This document shows, piece after piece, positions 8,486 through 17,121 of a DNA stretch of 64,000 nt. Within the stretch, counting starts at the first letter, position 1. Every line of letters starts with the position of its first letter. The notes beneath the pieces were generated by a model. That model saw only the letters and a program-made list of their open reading frames with translations, had not been told where the DNA came from and ran no database searches. Both the position numbers and the translations under genes were made by a program. Source of the stretch: Caproicibacter fermentans (GTDB taxonomy: Bacteria > Bacillota > Clostridia > Oscillospirales > Acutalibacteraceae); the NCBI RefSeq assembly GCF_009746625.1, contig NZ_VWXL01000027.1, positions 1 to 64,000 of the forward strand, given 5' to 3'.

Positions 8486-9235
8486 TTAAGGATTGACAGG
8501 ATAGAAAACCCTGTTCAGATATAACCCCTGCGGCGGAGCCGTCGGACCCGCGGCTCTGCGGTCGCAGGCCGTCAGAATCCTCTCCATCGCTTCCGGTTCC
8601 AGTTTGCCTTCCGCGACGCGGAGCATTGTTCCGACCATGATGCGCACCATATGGTAAAGAAATCCATCCGCTGAGACAAAAAAACTGACGGCGCCGCCTT
8701 GCCGTTCCCACCGTGCTTCGGTCACCGTGCGCGTCATATTGTCTCTTTCCCGCGCGTCAACCGCGCAGAAAGAGGTAAAATCATGGGAGCCGACCAAACA
8801 CGCCGCCGCCCGGTTCAGGCGGTCAAGGTCCAGCGGAGCCCAGTAATGAAGCGCCCTGCCGGACAAAAATGGATTTCTGACCCGCTTGTTCCAGATGCAA
8901 TATTCGTATTCCTTTCCAAGGCAGGAATAACGCGCGTGAAATTCATCCGGCACCTCCCGGCAGGAAAGCACCGCAATGTCTTTGGGCAGGAAGTGATTCA
9001 TTGCGCCGGCCAGACGTTCGCAGGGAATCGAATGTTCCGTATGGAAGCTGATGCAGAACTCGCGCGCATGCACAAACGAATCGGTCCGGCTGCAGGCCTT
9101 GATGTCCGGCTGCCCGCCCAGGATTCGTTCCAACGCCCGCTGGAAAACCTGCTGAACCGAAACGGCGTTCTGCTGGATCTGCCAGCCGTGGTAGTTTGCT
9201 CCGTCAAAGCAAATGGTAAGCAGAAGATTTCTCAT
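8486..9235 (-). CDS. truA: tRNA pseudouridine(38-40) synthase TruA
   Basis: A 249-residue enzyme that isomerises uridines 38-40 in tRNA anticodon arms. The start is ATG 9235, preceded by GGAAG; the open frame extends further upstream, but that part is a shadow of ecfT. The catalytic aspartate is D52 in SRTDSFVHA. The family usually shows GRTDxGVHA, so a serine replaces the first glycine and phenylalanine replaces the second. The Y at RYSCLGKEYEY, the QxxF-like region and the C-terminal FLYHMVRIMVGTML motif are normal. It lies directly downstream of ecfT, an arrangement common in Firmicutes. Confidence 0.85.
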   Translation of the reverse strand: MRNLLLTICFDGANYHGWQIQQNAVSVQQVFQRALERILGGQPDIKACSRTDSFVHAREFCISFHTEHSIPCERLAGAMNHFLPKDIAVLSCREVPDEFHARYSCLGKEYEYCIWNKRVRNPFLSGRALHYWAPLDLDRLNRAAACLVGSHDFTSFCAVDARERDNMTRTVTEARWERQGGAVSFFVSADGFLYHMVRIMVGTMLRVAEGKLEPEAMERILTACDRRAAGPTAPPQGLYLNRVFYPVNP

Positions 9236-9246
9236 AAGCTTCCTTC

Positions 9247-10074
9247 CTATCGCAGCGCGGCAGGGAACCGCAGGGCACAGTACAGAACCGCCGCGCAGAA
9301 CAGGGCGGAGCATACGGCCGCGGCGGCGTCCAGCCCGGACATGTGAAGCTGCTTCATCTTTGTGCGCCCCTCCCCGCCGTGGTAGCAGCGGCACTCCATC
9401 GCCATCGCGAGGTCGTAGGCCCTGCGAAAGGAAGAAACGAACAGCGGAATCAGAATCGGAATCAGCGATTTGATTCGCTGCATGAATCCGCCGCTTTCCA
9501 GGTCCGCTCCCCTGGCTTTCTGCGCGTTCATAATCTTGTCGGTCTCCTCCAGCAGCGTCGGCACAAACCGCAGCGCAATGGTCATCATCATGGCGATCTC
9601 GTGCACCTTGACATGCAAAACCTTAAGCGGTTTCATCAGCCGCTCCAGCGCATCGGTCAGCTGGGTCGGGGAGGTTGTGAACGTCAGCACCGAGCTGAAT
9701 AAAATCAGGCTGAATATCCGCACGGCGACGAAAACGGCGTTGCTGATCCCCCCGTTTGTGATCCGCATGGTAAACCCCGGAAAATGCTGGCTCCAAACGG
9801 TGTCTCCGCCCCCGTAGAAAAGGTTCAGCACAAAGGTGAACGCCACAATAAAGATGACGGCCTTCAGGCTTTTCAAGTACTGGCTCAGCGGGACCCCCGA
9901 TAGCAGGAGGACCAAAAGCATCATCGCCAGCATCAGGGCAAGACCCTGAAAATTCGTTGCGACAAAGATAAACACAATAAAAGCAAGGGTCAGCAGAATT
10001 TTCATCCGCGGATCCAGCCGGTGAATCAGCGAGTTTCCGGGAAAATACTGTCCCAGAGTAATATCCCTAACCAC
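9247..10074 (-). CDS. ecfT: ECF transporter transmembrane component EcfT
   Basis: A 275-residue membrane scaffold of group II energy-coupling-factor transporters. It connects interchangeable substrate-binding S components to the two ATPases. There are five to six hydrophobic helices. The two ATPase-coupling motifs are visible: the QKARGAD segment (about residue 186) and AMAMECRCY (about residue 226), each with the A-R-G-like signature. The gene overlaps ecfA2 by 8 bases. Two S components that could use it are at 49953-51074. Confidence 0.92.
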   Translation of the reverse strand: MVRDITLGQYFPGNSLIHRLDPRMKILLTLAFIVFIFVATNFQGLALMLAMMLLVLLLSGVPLSQYLKSLKAVIFIVAFTFVLNLFYGGGDTVWSQHFPGFTMRITNGGISNAVFVAVRIFSLILFSSVLTFTTSPTQLTDALERLMKPLKVLHVKVHEIAMMMTIALRFVPTLLEETDKIMNAQKARGADLESGGFMQRIKSLIPILIPLFVSSFRRAYDLAMAMECRCYHGGEGRTKMKQLHMSGLDAAAAVCSALFCAAVLYCALRFPAALR

Positions 10075-10933
10075 GGAAGGCGCCCCCTTTCTTCAGCAGC
10101 GGCAGCAGCTGCTCGACCGCCTGATCGACGGTCAGGGAGGCTTCGACCGGATAGCCGTGCTCCCGCAAAGTCAGTAGAATCTTGGTGACTTCCGGCACGC
10201 GCAGGCCCAGCGACTCCAGTTCCCTGCCCCGTGCAAAGATCTTTTCGGTCCGGTCCAGCATGACGGCCTTCCCGCCGTTCATCACCAGCACGCGGTCCGC
10301 CACGCGGGCAATATCCTCCATGCTGTGAGACACCAGAATCACCGTGTTGTTCCGATCGCGGTGGTACGCGCTGATCTGTGTCAGCAGCATGTCCCTTCCA
10401 CGCGGATCCAGCCCGGCCGTAGGCTCGTCAAGGATCAGTACATCGGGATCCATCGCGATTACCCCCGCAATCGCCGCGCGCCGCTTCTCTCCGCCGGAAA
10501 GCTCAAACGGGCTTTTCCCCAGCAGCTCGTCCGGCAGGCCGACAAACCGCGCCGCTTCTCTGGCGCGCTCCGCCGCCTCGTCCTGCGGCAGGCCCATGTT
10601 CTGCGGACCGAAGCAAATGTCTTTCAGGACGGTTTCCTCAAAAAGCTGATGCTCGGGATACTGAAAAACCATTCCGACCTGAAAGCGGACGGAACGGATC
10701 TTTTTCGGTTCGGCCCAGATGTCTTTTCCGTTAAGAAGCACCCGGCCGGAGGTCGGCCGTAAAAGCCCGTTGAACTGCTGAATCAGTGTGGATTTGCCGG
10801 AACCGGTATGTCCGATCAGACCGAGAAACTCCCCCTGTTCAATCGAGATGCTGACGTGATCGACGGCGGTTTTACAAAACGGGGTCCCCTCGCCGTAAAG
10901 AAAAGTAAGTTCGTTCGTTTCTATGACAGGCAT
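10067..10933 (-). CDS. ecfA2: ECF transporter ATPase EcfA2
   Basis: A 288-residue ABC ATPase. Walker A is GHTGSGKST (about 41-49), the Q-loop is in VFQYPEHQLFEETV, the signature is LSGGEKRR, Walker B is DVLILDEPTAGLDP and the switch histidine is in LVSHSMED. The second gene of ecfA1-ecfA2-ecfT-truA. Together with EcfA1 it forms the ATPase heterodimer that drives vitamin uptake. Confidence 0.93.
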   Translation of the reverse strand: MPVIETNELTFLYGEGTPFCKTAVDHVSISIEQGEFLGLIGHTGSGKSTLIQQFNGLLRPTSGRVLLNGKDIWAEPKKIRSVRFQVGMVFQYPEHQLFEETVLKDICFGPQNMGLPQDEAAERAREAARFVGLPDELLGKSPFELSGGEKRRAAIAGVIAMDPDVLILDEPTAGLDPRGRDMLLTQISAYHRDRNNTVILVSHSMEDIARVADRVLVMNGGKAVMLDRTEKIFARGRELESLGLRVPEVTKILLTLREHGYPVEASLTVDQAVEQLLPLLKKGGAFRG

Positions 10934-10942
10934 TTGCTTCTC

Positions 10943-11800
10943 CTATCTCTCTGTCCGGTTCATCTGAGGTTCCAGGGCCGCGACGCATTCCTCTATGGTC
11001 AGCACGCCGTCCGGCAGCGGAATTCCCGCGGCCTTCAGGCGGTAAATCAGCTCTGTGGCCTGGGGAACATCAAGCTGATGCGCTTTGAGCAGTTCCACCT
11101 GGGAAAAAACCTCCCTTGGAGTTCCCTGCGTCAGGATTCTGCCGTCATCCATCACGATCACGCGGTCCGCGCCGACCGCTTCATCCATATAGTGGGTAAT
11201 CAGCACGACGGTGATTCCCTTTTCGCGGTTCAGCCGGTGAATGGTTTCCAGCACCTCGTCCCGGCCGCGCGGGTCCAGCATGGCCGTCGGCTCGTCCAGC
11301 ACAATACAATCCGGCTGCATGGCGATAATCCCCGCGATGGCGATGCGCTGCTTCTGTCCGCCGGAAAGCTTGTACGGCGCATGCAGCCGGTAATCGTACA
11401 TTTCGACCGCTTTGAGCGCTTCGTCCACCCGTTTGCGGATTTCCGGCGGCGCAACACCCAAGTTTTCCGGGCCGAAAGCCACGTCTTCCTCCACAATGCT
11501 GGCGACAAGCTGGTTGTCCGGATTCTGCAGAACCAGCCCGACCCGCCGGCGAATTTCTATCTTCAGGTCTTCATCGAGCGTATCGAGACCGTCCACATAG
11601 ACTTTTCCTCCGCTTGGCAGCAGCATGGCGTTGAACTGCTTCGCCATGGTGGATTTCCCGGAGCCGTTGTGCCCCAGCAAGGCGACAAACTCACCCTTTT
11701 GGATTCCAAGCGACACGCCGTGAAGGACTTCGACCGTTTCTTCTTCTTCCTGAGCCTCATAGGAAAACGTAACGTTTTCCGCATTCATGTAATCCTTCAT
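10943..11800 (-). CDS. ecfA1: ECF transporter ATPase EcfA1
   Basis: A 285-residue ABC ATPase that pairs with EcfA2. Walker A is GHNGSGKST, the signature is LSGGQKQR, Walker B is [13 protein letters not shown] and the switch is LITHYMDEA. The start is uncertain: ATG 11800 ([15 protein letters not shown]) fits family starts, while in-frame ATGs at 11830 and 11788 are possible. An AAAGGA lies 13 bases before 11800. The SHOCT-domain gene ends 33 bases upstream, so the ECF genes are probably on a longer transcript. Confidence 0.9.
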   Translation of the reverse strand: MKDYMNAENVTFSYEAQEEEETVEVLHGVSLGIQKGEFVALLGHNGSGKSTMAKQFNAMLLPSGGKVYVDGLDTLDEDLKIEIRRRVGLVLQNPDNQLVASIVEEDVAFGPENLGVAPPEIRKRVDEALKAVEMYDYRLHAPYKLSGGQKQRIAIAGIIAMQPDCIVLDEPTAMLDPRGRDEVLETIHRLNREKGITVVLITHYMDEAVGADRVIVMDDGRILTQGTPREVFSQVELLKAHQLDVPQATELIYRLKAAGIPLPDGVLTIEECVAALEPQMNRTER

Positions 11801-11832
11801 GTATCCTGTTCCGTCCTTTAATGATCCCATCA

Positions 11833-12249
11833 TCACCCGCGCCCGGAAATCCGGCCCAGTTTTTCCCTGTATTCCTCTTTCGTAATCAACCCCCCGTCGT
11901 ACAGACTTTTCCACTGCTCCGCGCTGCGCGCTGCGCCGTCCGGCGGAGGGGAGGCTGCGGGCCGGGTCCTTTCCGGTTCCGCCGTCCGCCGGGGGCGGGA
12001 AGAACCGAAAACGCTTCTCTGTTCCGGGAACCGCCCCGCCGGCCCGGCGAGTTTGTCACCCGGCCGATTTCCAAATCTTTTAAACAGCCAATAGGCTCCA
12101 TAAGCGATTACGGCAATTGCAAGCAGGTAAAGCAGACTGATCGAGAAGTCGGAACGCCCCGAATCCTGAACCAGCTTGACCACTGCGGCCAGCAGGACTA
12201 AAACCGCGCCGGCGCCGCTTTTTCCTTTCTTTTTTTCCACCTGAGTCAC
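11833..12249 (-). CDS. Small membrane protein with C-terminal SHOCT domain
   Basis: A 138-residue protein with two hydrophobic stretches (about residues 14-27 and 38-57), a long arginine/proline-rich linker (about 60-105), and a C-terminal [20 protein letters not shown] segment, which is the short SHOCT helical hairpin found at the ends of many unrelated bacterial proteins. SHOCT is thought to mediate oligomerisation. Specific role unknown. It is encoded just before ecfA1. Confidence 0.65.
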   Translation of the reverse strand: MTQVEKKKGKSGAGAVLVLLAAVVKLVQDSGRSDFSISLLYLLAIAVIAYGAYWLFKRFGNRPGDKLAGPAGRFPEQRSVFGSSRPRRTAEPERTRPAASPPPDGAARSAEQWKSLYDGGLITKEEYREKLGRISGRG

Positions 12250-12261
12250 CCCTTCTCCGCT

Positions 12262-13125
12262 TTATTCCGCCTGCCAGACCGCCGTTCCGCCGCATGGCAG
12301 AACCAGTCCGCTCTGCGTGACGGGAAGGCCGATTTCGCCGGAGGAAAGCTTTCCTCCGAATCTCTTTGCAACCAGGACCCCAAGCAGATATTCCATCACC
12401 GCCGGGGACAGTCCCGCCGTATAAGAATTGACCAGAAAAAACAGCGGATTCCGGGAAAGCAGAGGAACGCACTCACTGATGAGCGTGTAAATCTGTTCTT
12501 CCAGCTTCCAGACCTCCCCACCCGGCCCGCGGCCGTAGGAAGGCGGGTCCATAATAATGCCGTCGTAATTGTTTCCCCGCCGCTGCTCCCGGAGGACAAA
12601 TTTCCTGCAGTCGTCCACGAGCCACCTCACGGGCCGGTCCGAAAGGCCGGATTCGGCCGCGTTCTCTCTGGCCCAGGCAACCATGCCTTTCGACGCGTCG
12701 ACATGGCAAACCTCCGCGCCGGCCTTCAGGCAGGCCAGTGTCGCCGCGCCCGTGTAGCCGAACAGGTTCAGCACCCGCACGGGGCGGTTCGCTTTTTGAA
12801 TCAGCCCCATGACAAGATCCCAGTTGACCGCCTGTTCCGGAAAAATCCCGGTGTGCTTAAAGCCCATCGTTTTCAAGCGAAACTTCAGGTTCCCATACCG
12901 CACGCTCCAGACGGGCGGCACGCTGCCCAGCTCCTGCCAGCTGCCGCCGCCGGTGGAAGAGCGCCGGTAACGGGCGTCGGCCTTTTCCCACAGGGGATTC
13001 TTCTTCGGCGTATCCCACAGAATCTGCGGGTCGGGCCGGATCAGAATCACTTTTCCCCAACGCTCCAGCCGTTCCCCGGCGGAAGTGTCGATCAGCTCGT
13101 AGTCCTTCCAGTTTGAAATTCTCAA
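12262..13125 (-). CDS. Class I SAM-dependent methyltransferase, RlmI-like
   Basis: A 287-residue Rossmann-fold methyltransferase. The SAM-binding motif I is NLFGYTGAATLA (about 120-131), an acidic residue ends the next strand (VCHVDAS), and the catalytic motif IV is DPPSYGRG (about 198). DPPSY with an N-terminal region of this type is found in rRNA cytosine-C5 or guanine methyltransferases such as RlmI/RlmK. The N-terminal PUA domain of RlmI is absent or much reduced. The RNA target is an inference. Confidence 0.75.
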   Translation of the reverse strand: MRISNWKDYELIDTSAGERLERWGKVILIRPDPQILWDTPKKNPLWEKADARYRRSSTGGGSWQELGSVPPVWSVRYGNLKFRLKTMGFKHTGIFPEQAVNWDLVMGLIQKANRPVRVLNLFGYTGAATLACLKAGAEVCHVDASKGMVAWARENAAESGLSDRPVRWLVDDCRKFVLREQRRGNNYDGIIMDPPSYGRGPGGEVWKLEEQIYTLISECVPLLSRNPLFFLVNSYTAGLSPAVMEYLLGVLVAKRFGGKLSSGEIGLPVTQSGLVLPCGGTAVWQAE

Positions 13126-13161
13126 TTCGTCTTCCTTGCCTTCCTTGCTGTCCTGCTTCCC

Positions 13162-14511
13162 TCAGGCGAGCCGATCTCTGATTACGCCCGCAACAACATT
13201 CGCGGCCTCTGCGATTTCCGTTTCGTCTTCCCCCTCGACCATCACGCGCAGCAAAGGTTCCGTACCGGACGGGCGAACCACGACGCGGCCCCGGTTCCCC
13301 AGTTGTTTCTTCGCGCCATCAACCGCTTCTTTGACCTGCGGATCGGTGTAAAAACGCAGCTTTCCGTCCGGTTTGACATCCACGTTGACCAGCACCTGCG
13401 GATACCGCGTCATCAGCGTCGCAAGGCTGGAAAGCTTCGCTTCCCTTCGTTTCAAAATGCTGAGCAGCTGAGCGGCCGTCAGCTGGCCGTCTCCTGTGGT
13501 TGCAAAATCGTGAAAGATGATATGCCCGCTCTGTTCGCCGCCGAAATTGTAGCCCTCCAGCAGCATTTCCTCGAGCACATAGCGGTCGCCGACCTTTGTC
13601 GATTCAAACTTGATGCCGTCGTCCTCGCAGAACCGGTTAAAGCCCATGTTCGTCATAATGGTGCCTACGACGGTGTTCTTCTCCAGTTTTCCGCGCGACT
13701 TTAAATCGGCCGCGCAGATCGCCATGAGGAAATCCCCGTCCACCAGGCGGCCGTTTTCATCCACGGCAAGGCAGCGGTCCGCGTCCCCATCAAACGCCAC
13801 GCCCGCGTCCATGTCATTTTCACCGACAAAGCGCATCAGGTTTTCCATATGCGTGGAGCCGCACGCGTCGTTGACATTGATCCCGTTCGGATGGTCCGAA
13901 AGCATGTGGCATTCGGCCCCAAGCTCGGAAAACAGCAGCTCCGCCGTGCGGCTGGCGGAACCGTTTGCACAGTCGACGGCAATTTTCATGCCGGTCAGCG
14001 CGAACGGAACGGTGCTTTTAATATGGTCCACATAGTCGCGCACGGTATTCGGGGCTTCCGACACGCTGCCCACCGCGCCGCCGACCGGGCACGCGGGTTC
14101 CTGCGCGTGATCCAGAACGATCGCCTCGATCTGTTCCTCCAGCGCGTCGGGCAGCTTGTAGCCGTCGCCGCTGAAAATCTTGATTCCGTTGAATTCGCAG
14201 GGGTTATGGGAGGCCGTCAGCATTACGCCGGCGTCCGCCTTATATTTACCGACCAGAAACGCCACCGCCGGGGTTGGAACAACGCCCAGCCGCACAACGT
14301 TTGCGCCCACGCTGCACAGGCCCGCCGTGATGGCCGCCTCCAGCATATCGGACGACAGCCGCGTATCTTTTCCGATCAATATTTTCGGGTGGCGGTGGGA
14401 GCTGTCCGTCAGCACCGTGGCGGCGGCTCTTCCTATGTTCATGGCAAGCTCGCAGGTCAGCTCGCTGTTCGCGACCCCGCGCACGCCATCCGTTCCAAAT
14501 AATCTTCCCAT
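13162..14511 (-). CDS. glmM: Phosphoglucosamine mutase GlmM
   Basis: A 449-residue enzyme that converts glucosamine 6-phosphate to glucosamine 1-phosphate for UDP-GlcNAc and peptidoglycan synthesis. The N-terminal MGRLFGTDGVRGVAN is diagnostic. The phosphorylated serine sits in MLTASHNP (about residue 100), the metal loop is DGDADRC (about 240), and the C-terminal phosphate-binding RPSGTEPLLRVM is present. I place the start at ATG 14511; a GTG at 14520 sits 4 bases after AGGAG and would add three residues. It supplies precursor for the UDP-sugar cluster at 25-31 kb. Confidence 0.95.
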   Translation of the reverse strand: MGRLFGTDGVRGVANSELTCELAMNIGRAAATVLTDSSHRHPKILIGKDTRLSSDMLEAAITAGLCSVGANVVRLGVVPTPAVAFLVGKYKADAGVMLTASHNPCEFNGIKIFSGDGYKLPDALEEQIEAIVLDHAQEPACPVGGAVGSVSEAPNTVRDYVDHIKSTVPFALTGMKIAVDCANGSASRTAELLFSELGAECHMLSDHPNGINVNDACGSTHMENLMRFVGENDMDAGVAFDGDADRCLAVDENGRLVDGDFLMAICAADLKSRGKLEKNTVVGTIMTNMGFNRFCEDDGIKFESTKVGDRYVLEEMLLEGYNFGGEQSGHIIFHDFATTGDGQLTAAQLLSILKRREAKLSSLATLMTRYPQVLVNVDVKPDGKLRFYTDPQVKEAVDGAKKQLGNRGRVVVRPSGTEPLLRVMVEGEDETEIAEAANVVAGVIRDRLA

Positions 14512-14715
14512 AAGTACCACTACACTCCTACCTAATTATTTTGGGATATGCCAAATGTATTTTCCAAAACGCCCGGAAGCACCTCATAAATCACTTTATG
14601 TATTCGGGCTTCAAACAGATCTTTCCTCTTAAAATATTCTTTCCATTTCTTTATGGTTTTGGGCCCCACCCCGTTCCGTAAGGCGACATCCGCCCGCCGT
14701 TTTTCAAGCAGGAAT

Positions 14716-15789
14716 CTAAAACAGCTTCTGCTGGCCGGAATCACCGCTTCCGGAAAATTCCAGCCCCAAATGCTCATAGGCCGCCGCGGTCGCGCAGCGT
14801 CCGCGCGGCGTGCGGTTCAAAAAACCGATCTGCATCAGATACGGCTCATAGATATCTTCAATCGTCACGGCTTCCTCCCCGATGGCCGCCGCGAGGGTTT
14901 CCAGCCCCACCGGGCCGCCCTTGTAAAACTGAATCAGCGCCCGGAGCATCCGCCTGTCGTTCGCGTCCAGGCCGATCGAATCGATTTCCAGCCGGTCCAG
15001 CCCGATCCGGGCGGATTCCCGCGTAATGGTTCCCCCCGTAATCACCTGAGCGAAATCGCGCACCCGCTTTAACAGCCGGTTCGCGATGCGGGGCGTCCCG
15101 CGCGACCGCGAGGCGATTTCCAGCGCGCCGTCCGCCTCGATCGGGATTTCCAGAATTCTGGCGCTCCGGGTGACAATCCGCGCAAGCTCCTGCGCCGTGT
15201 ACAGTTCCAGCCGAAGAACAACGCCGAACCGGTCGCGCAGCGGGGCGCTGAGCTGCCCGGCGCGGGTCGTCGCGCCGACCAGCGTGAATTTCGGCAGCGG
15301 AAGGTGGTAGGACGCCGCCATCTGTCCTTTTCCCGTAATAATATCCAGCGCGAAATCCTCCATCGCCGGATAAAGAATCTCCTCCACGCTGCGGGAAAGC
15401 CGGTGGACTTCGTCGATGAACAGAACGTCGCCCGGATTCAGGTTCGTCAGGATCGCCGCGAGATCCCCCGGTTTTTCAATCGCCGGGCCGGACGTAATGC
15501 GCAGATTGACGCCGAGTTCATTGGCCACAATTCCGGCCAGCGTCGTTTTTCCAAGGCCGGGCGGGCCGTAAAGGAGAACATGGTCAAGGCTCTCCTTTCT
15601 CTGTTTCGCGGCTTCAATAAACACAGAGAGATTTTCCTTGACCTTTTCTTGACCGATATATTCCCCCAGCGTTCTGGGGCGCAGGGGATTTTCGACCTCC
15701 GCGTCCTCCGGCGCGTAGTCCGGTGCGACGACCCGGTTTTCAAAATCGTATTCGTTTCCGTTATTCTGCTCGTTATCCATCTGTTCCAT
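14716..15789 (-). CDS. ruvB: Holliday junction branch migration helicase RuvB
   Basis: A 357-residue AAA+ motor that drives branch migration with RuvA. An unusual acidic and asparagine-rich extension of about 30 residues precedes the conserved [12 protein letters not shown]. Walker A is [10 protein letters not shown] (about 75), Walker B is [12 protein letters not shown], sensor 1 is [10 protein letters not shown], and the C-terminal winged helix ends in [12 protein letters not shown]. The third gene of the ruvC-ruvA-ruvB operon, 28 bases after ruvA. Confidence 0.95.
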   Translation of the reverse strand: MEQMDNEQNNGNEYDFENRVVAPDYAPEDAEVENPLRPRTLGEYIGQEKVKENLSVFIEAAKQRKESLDHVLLYGPPGLGKTTLAGIVANELGVNLRITSGPAIEKPGDLAAILTNLNPGDVLFIDEVHRLSRSVEEILYPAMEDFALDIITGKGQMAASYHLPLPKFTLVGATTRAGQLSAPLRDRFGVVLRLELYTAQELARIVTRSARILEIPIEADGALEIASRSRGTPRIANRLLKRVRDFAQVITGGTITRESARIGLDRLEIDSIGLDANDRRMLRALIQFYKGGPVGLETLAAAIGEEAVTIEDIYEPYLMQIGFLNRTPRGRCATAAAYEHLGLEFSGSGDSGQQKLF

Positions 15790-15817
15790 TCTTCAGCCCC
15801 TTCCATCGGCCTCCCCG

Positions 15818-16429
15818 TCAGCCGCCCAGCTTTCCGGTGTCGATCGTGCGCAGCGAGCGACGGATCAGCTCCTCCACCGGCAGGGCGCTGTCAAACTGCG
15901 CGACCAGAGCGGCCGCGTCCGACGGCGAGTACCCCAGCACGGAAAGCGCCTCGACCGCCGCGGCGGCATGGGAGGAAGCCGATATAACGCCCGCTGCCGG
16001 TACCGCCGCGCTTGCGGGCGCGCCGAGATCGCGGACACGGTCCCTGAGCTCCAGGCAGATGCGCTGCGCCAGCTTTGGCCCGACGCCGCTCGCGCGGGTC
16101 AGCGTTTTGCTGTCGCCTGTGGCAACAGCCGCCGCGACCTGCTCCGGCGTCAGCTCCGACAGAATGGCAAGGCCGACCTTCGGCCCCACTCCGGAGACGC
16201 CCGTCAGCATTTTATAACAGCTCAGCTCCGTCTGGGTTGAAAAGCCAAACAGATCAAGCGCGTCCTCCCGTACATTCAGCACGGTGAACAGCTTCGCCTG
16301 TTCGCCGATCTGCGGCAGAGTCCGCTGTGTATTCATCGAAGTAAAGCATTTAAACCCCACACCTCCGCATTCAATCACGGCAAGTCCCGGCTCCATATGG
16401 CACAGGGTTCCTTTCACACTGTAAATCAT
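15818..16429 (-). CDS. ruvA: Holliday junction DNA helicase RuvA
   Basis: A 203-residue Holliday junction-binding protein. The N-terminal OB fold begins MIYSVKGTL. Two helix-hairpin-helix motifs follow in LTGVSGVGPKVGLAIL and RASGVGPKLAQRICLEL (about 75-120). The C-terminal domain that contacts RuvB includes ALSVLGYSPSDAAALV. It lies 13 bases after ruvC. Confidence 0.95.
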   Translation of the reverse strand: MIYSVKGTLCHMEPGLAVIECGGVGFKCFTSMNTQRTLPQIGEQAKLFTVLNVREDALDLFGFSTQTELSCYKMLTGVSGVGPKVGLAILSELTPEQVAAAVATGDSKTLTRASGVGPKLAQRICLELRDRVRDLGAPASAAVPAAGVISASSHAAAAVEALSVLGYSPSDAAALVAQFDSALPVEELIRRSLRTIDTGKLGG

Positions 16430-16442
16430 GGTTCCTCCGTTA

Positions 16443-16970
16443 TCATCGGTTCCCGCTCCGAAGCTGGAGCCTTTCCGAAAGCATCGCCCGTTTCGTCACC
16501 GATCCGGCTGCCTGGCCGTGGCAGACCGCCATTGCGAGCGCGTCCGCGGTATCGTCCGGTTTCGGCACCTCTTTCAGGCACAGAAGGCGGCGGGTCATTT
16601 CCATCACCTGCGGTTTTTTCGCCTGCCCGTACCCGGTGACCGACAGTTTGACCTGAAGCGGGGTATATTCAAAGACGCGCGCGCCGGACTGCTGTGCCGC
16701 CAGGAGAATTACTCCCCTCGCTTCCGCAACACCGATCGCCGTTTTCTGGTTGTTCTGAAAATACAGCTTTTCGATCGACACCGCCTCCGGCTTCCATTTT
16801 GCCATCACGGCGCGCAGACCGTTATAAATCGCTTCCAGCCGCAGACAGAAATCTTCGCCGGCACGGGTTTCGATGGAGCCGTGCTCCAGCGGAATAAATT
16901 TTCCGCCCTGCGACCGAATCAGGCCGTACCCCACAATCGCGTAGCCGGGGTCGATCCCCAGAATAATCAT
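16443..16970 (-). CDS. ruvC: Crossover junction endodeoxyribonuclease RuvC
   Basis: A 175-residue Holliday junction resolvase of the RNase H fold. The metal-binding acidic residues are visible in ILGIDPGYAIVGYG (D7), SIEKLYFQNN (E66), and PDDTADALAMA near residue 140. First gene of ruvCAB. A TATAAT hexamer lies about 30 bases upstream on the minus strand, so the operon probably starts here. Confidence 0.95.
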   Translation of the reverse strand: MIILGIDPGYAIVGYGLIRSQGGKFIPLEHGSIETRAGEDFCLRLEAIYNGLRAVMAKWKPEAVSIEKLYFQNNQKTAIGVAEARGVILLAAQQSGARVFEYTPLQVKLSVTGYGQAKKPQVMEMTRRLLCLKEVPKPDDTADALAMAVCHGQAAGSVTKRAMLSERLQLRSGNR

Positions 16971-17121
16971 CGCGCCGCTCCTTCCCGGAAAATATTCGTT
17001 TTATTATATCACAAATGCGGTGCCTAGGGAATACCGCGGGTTGAATTTGAACCGATGTACTTCTTTCCTTTTAAAAACGTCCTTTTGCGCGTATAATAGA
17101 TGAAAAAGGACGGTGCGCGCC

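Noticed and set aside
14532-14777. 81-codon minus-strand open frame between ruvB and glmM
   Set aside because: It overlaps the ruvB 3' end by 62 bases, has no ribosome site at its first ATG and no recognisable family; the non-overlapping part could be a gene remnant, but nothing supports it.
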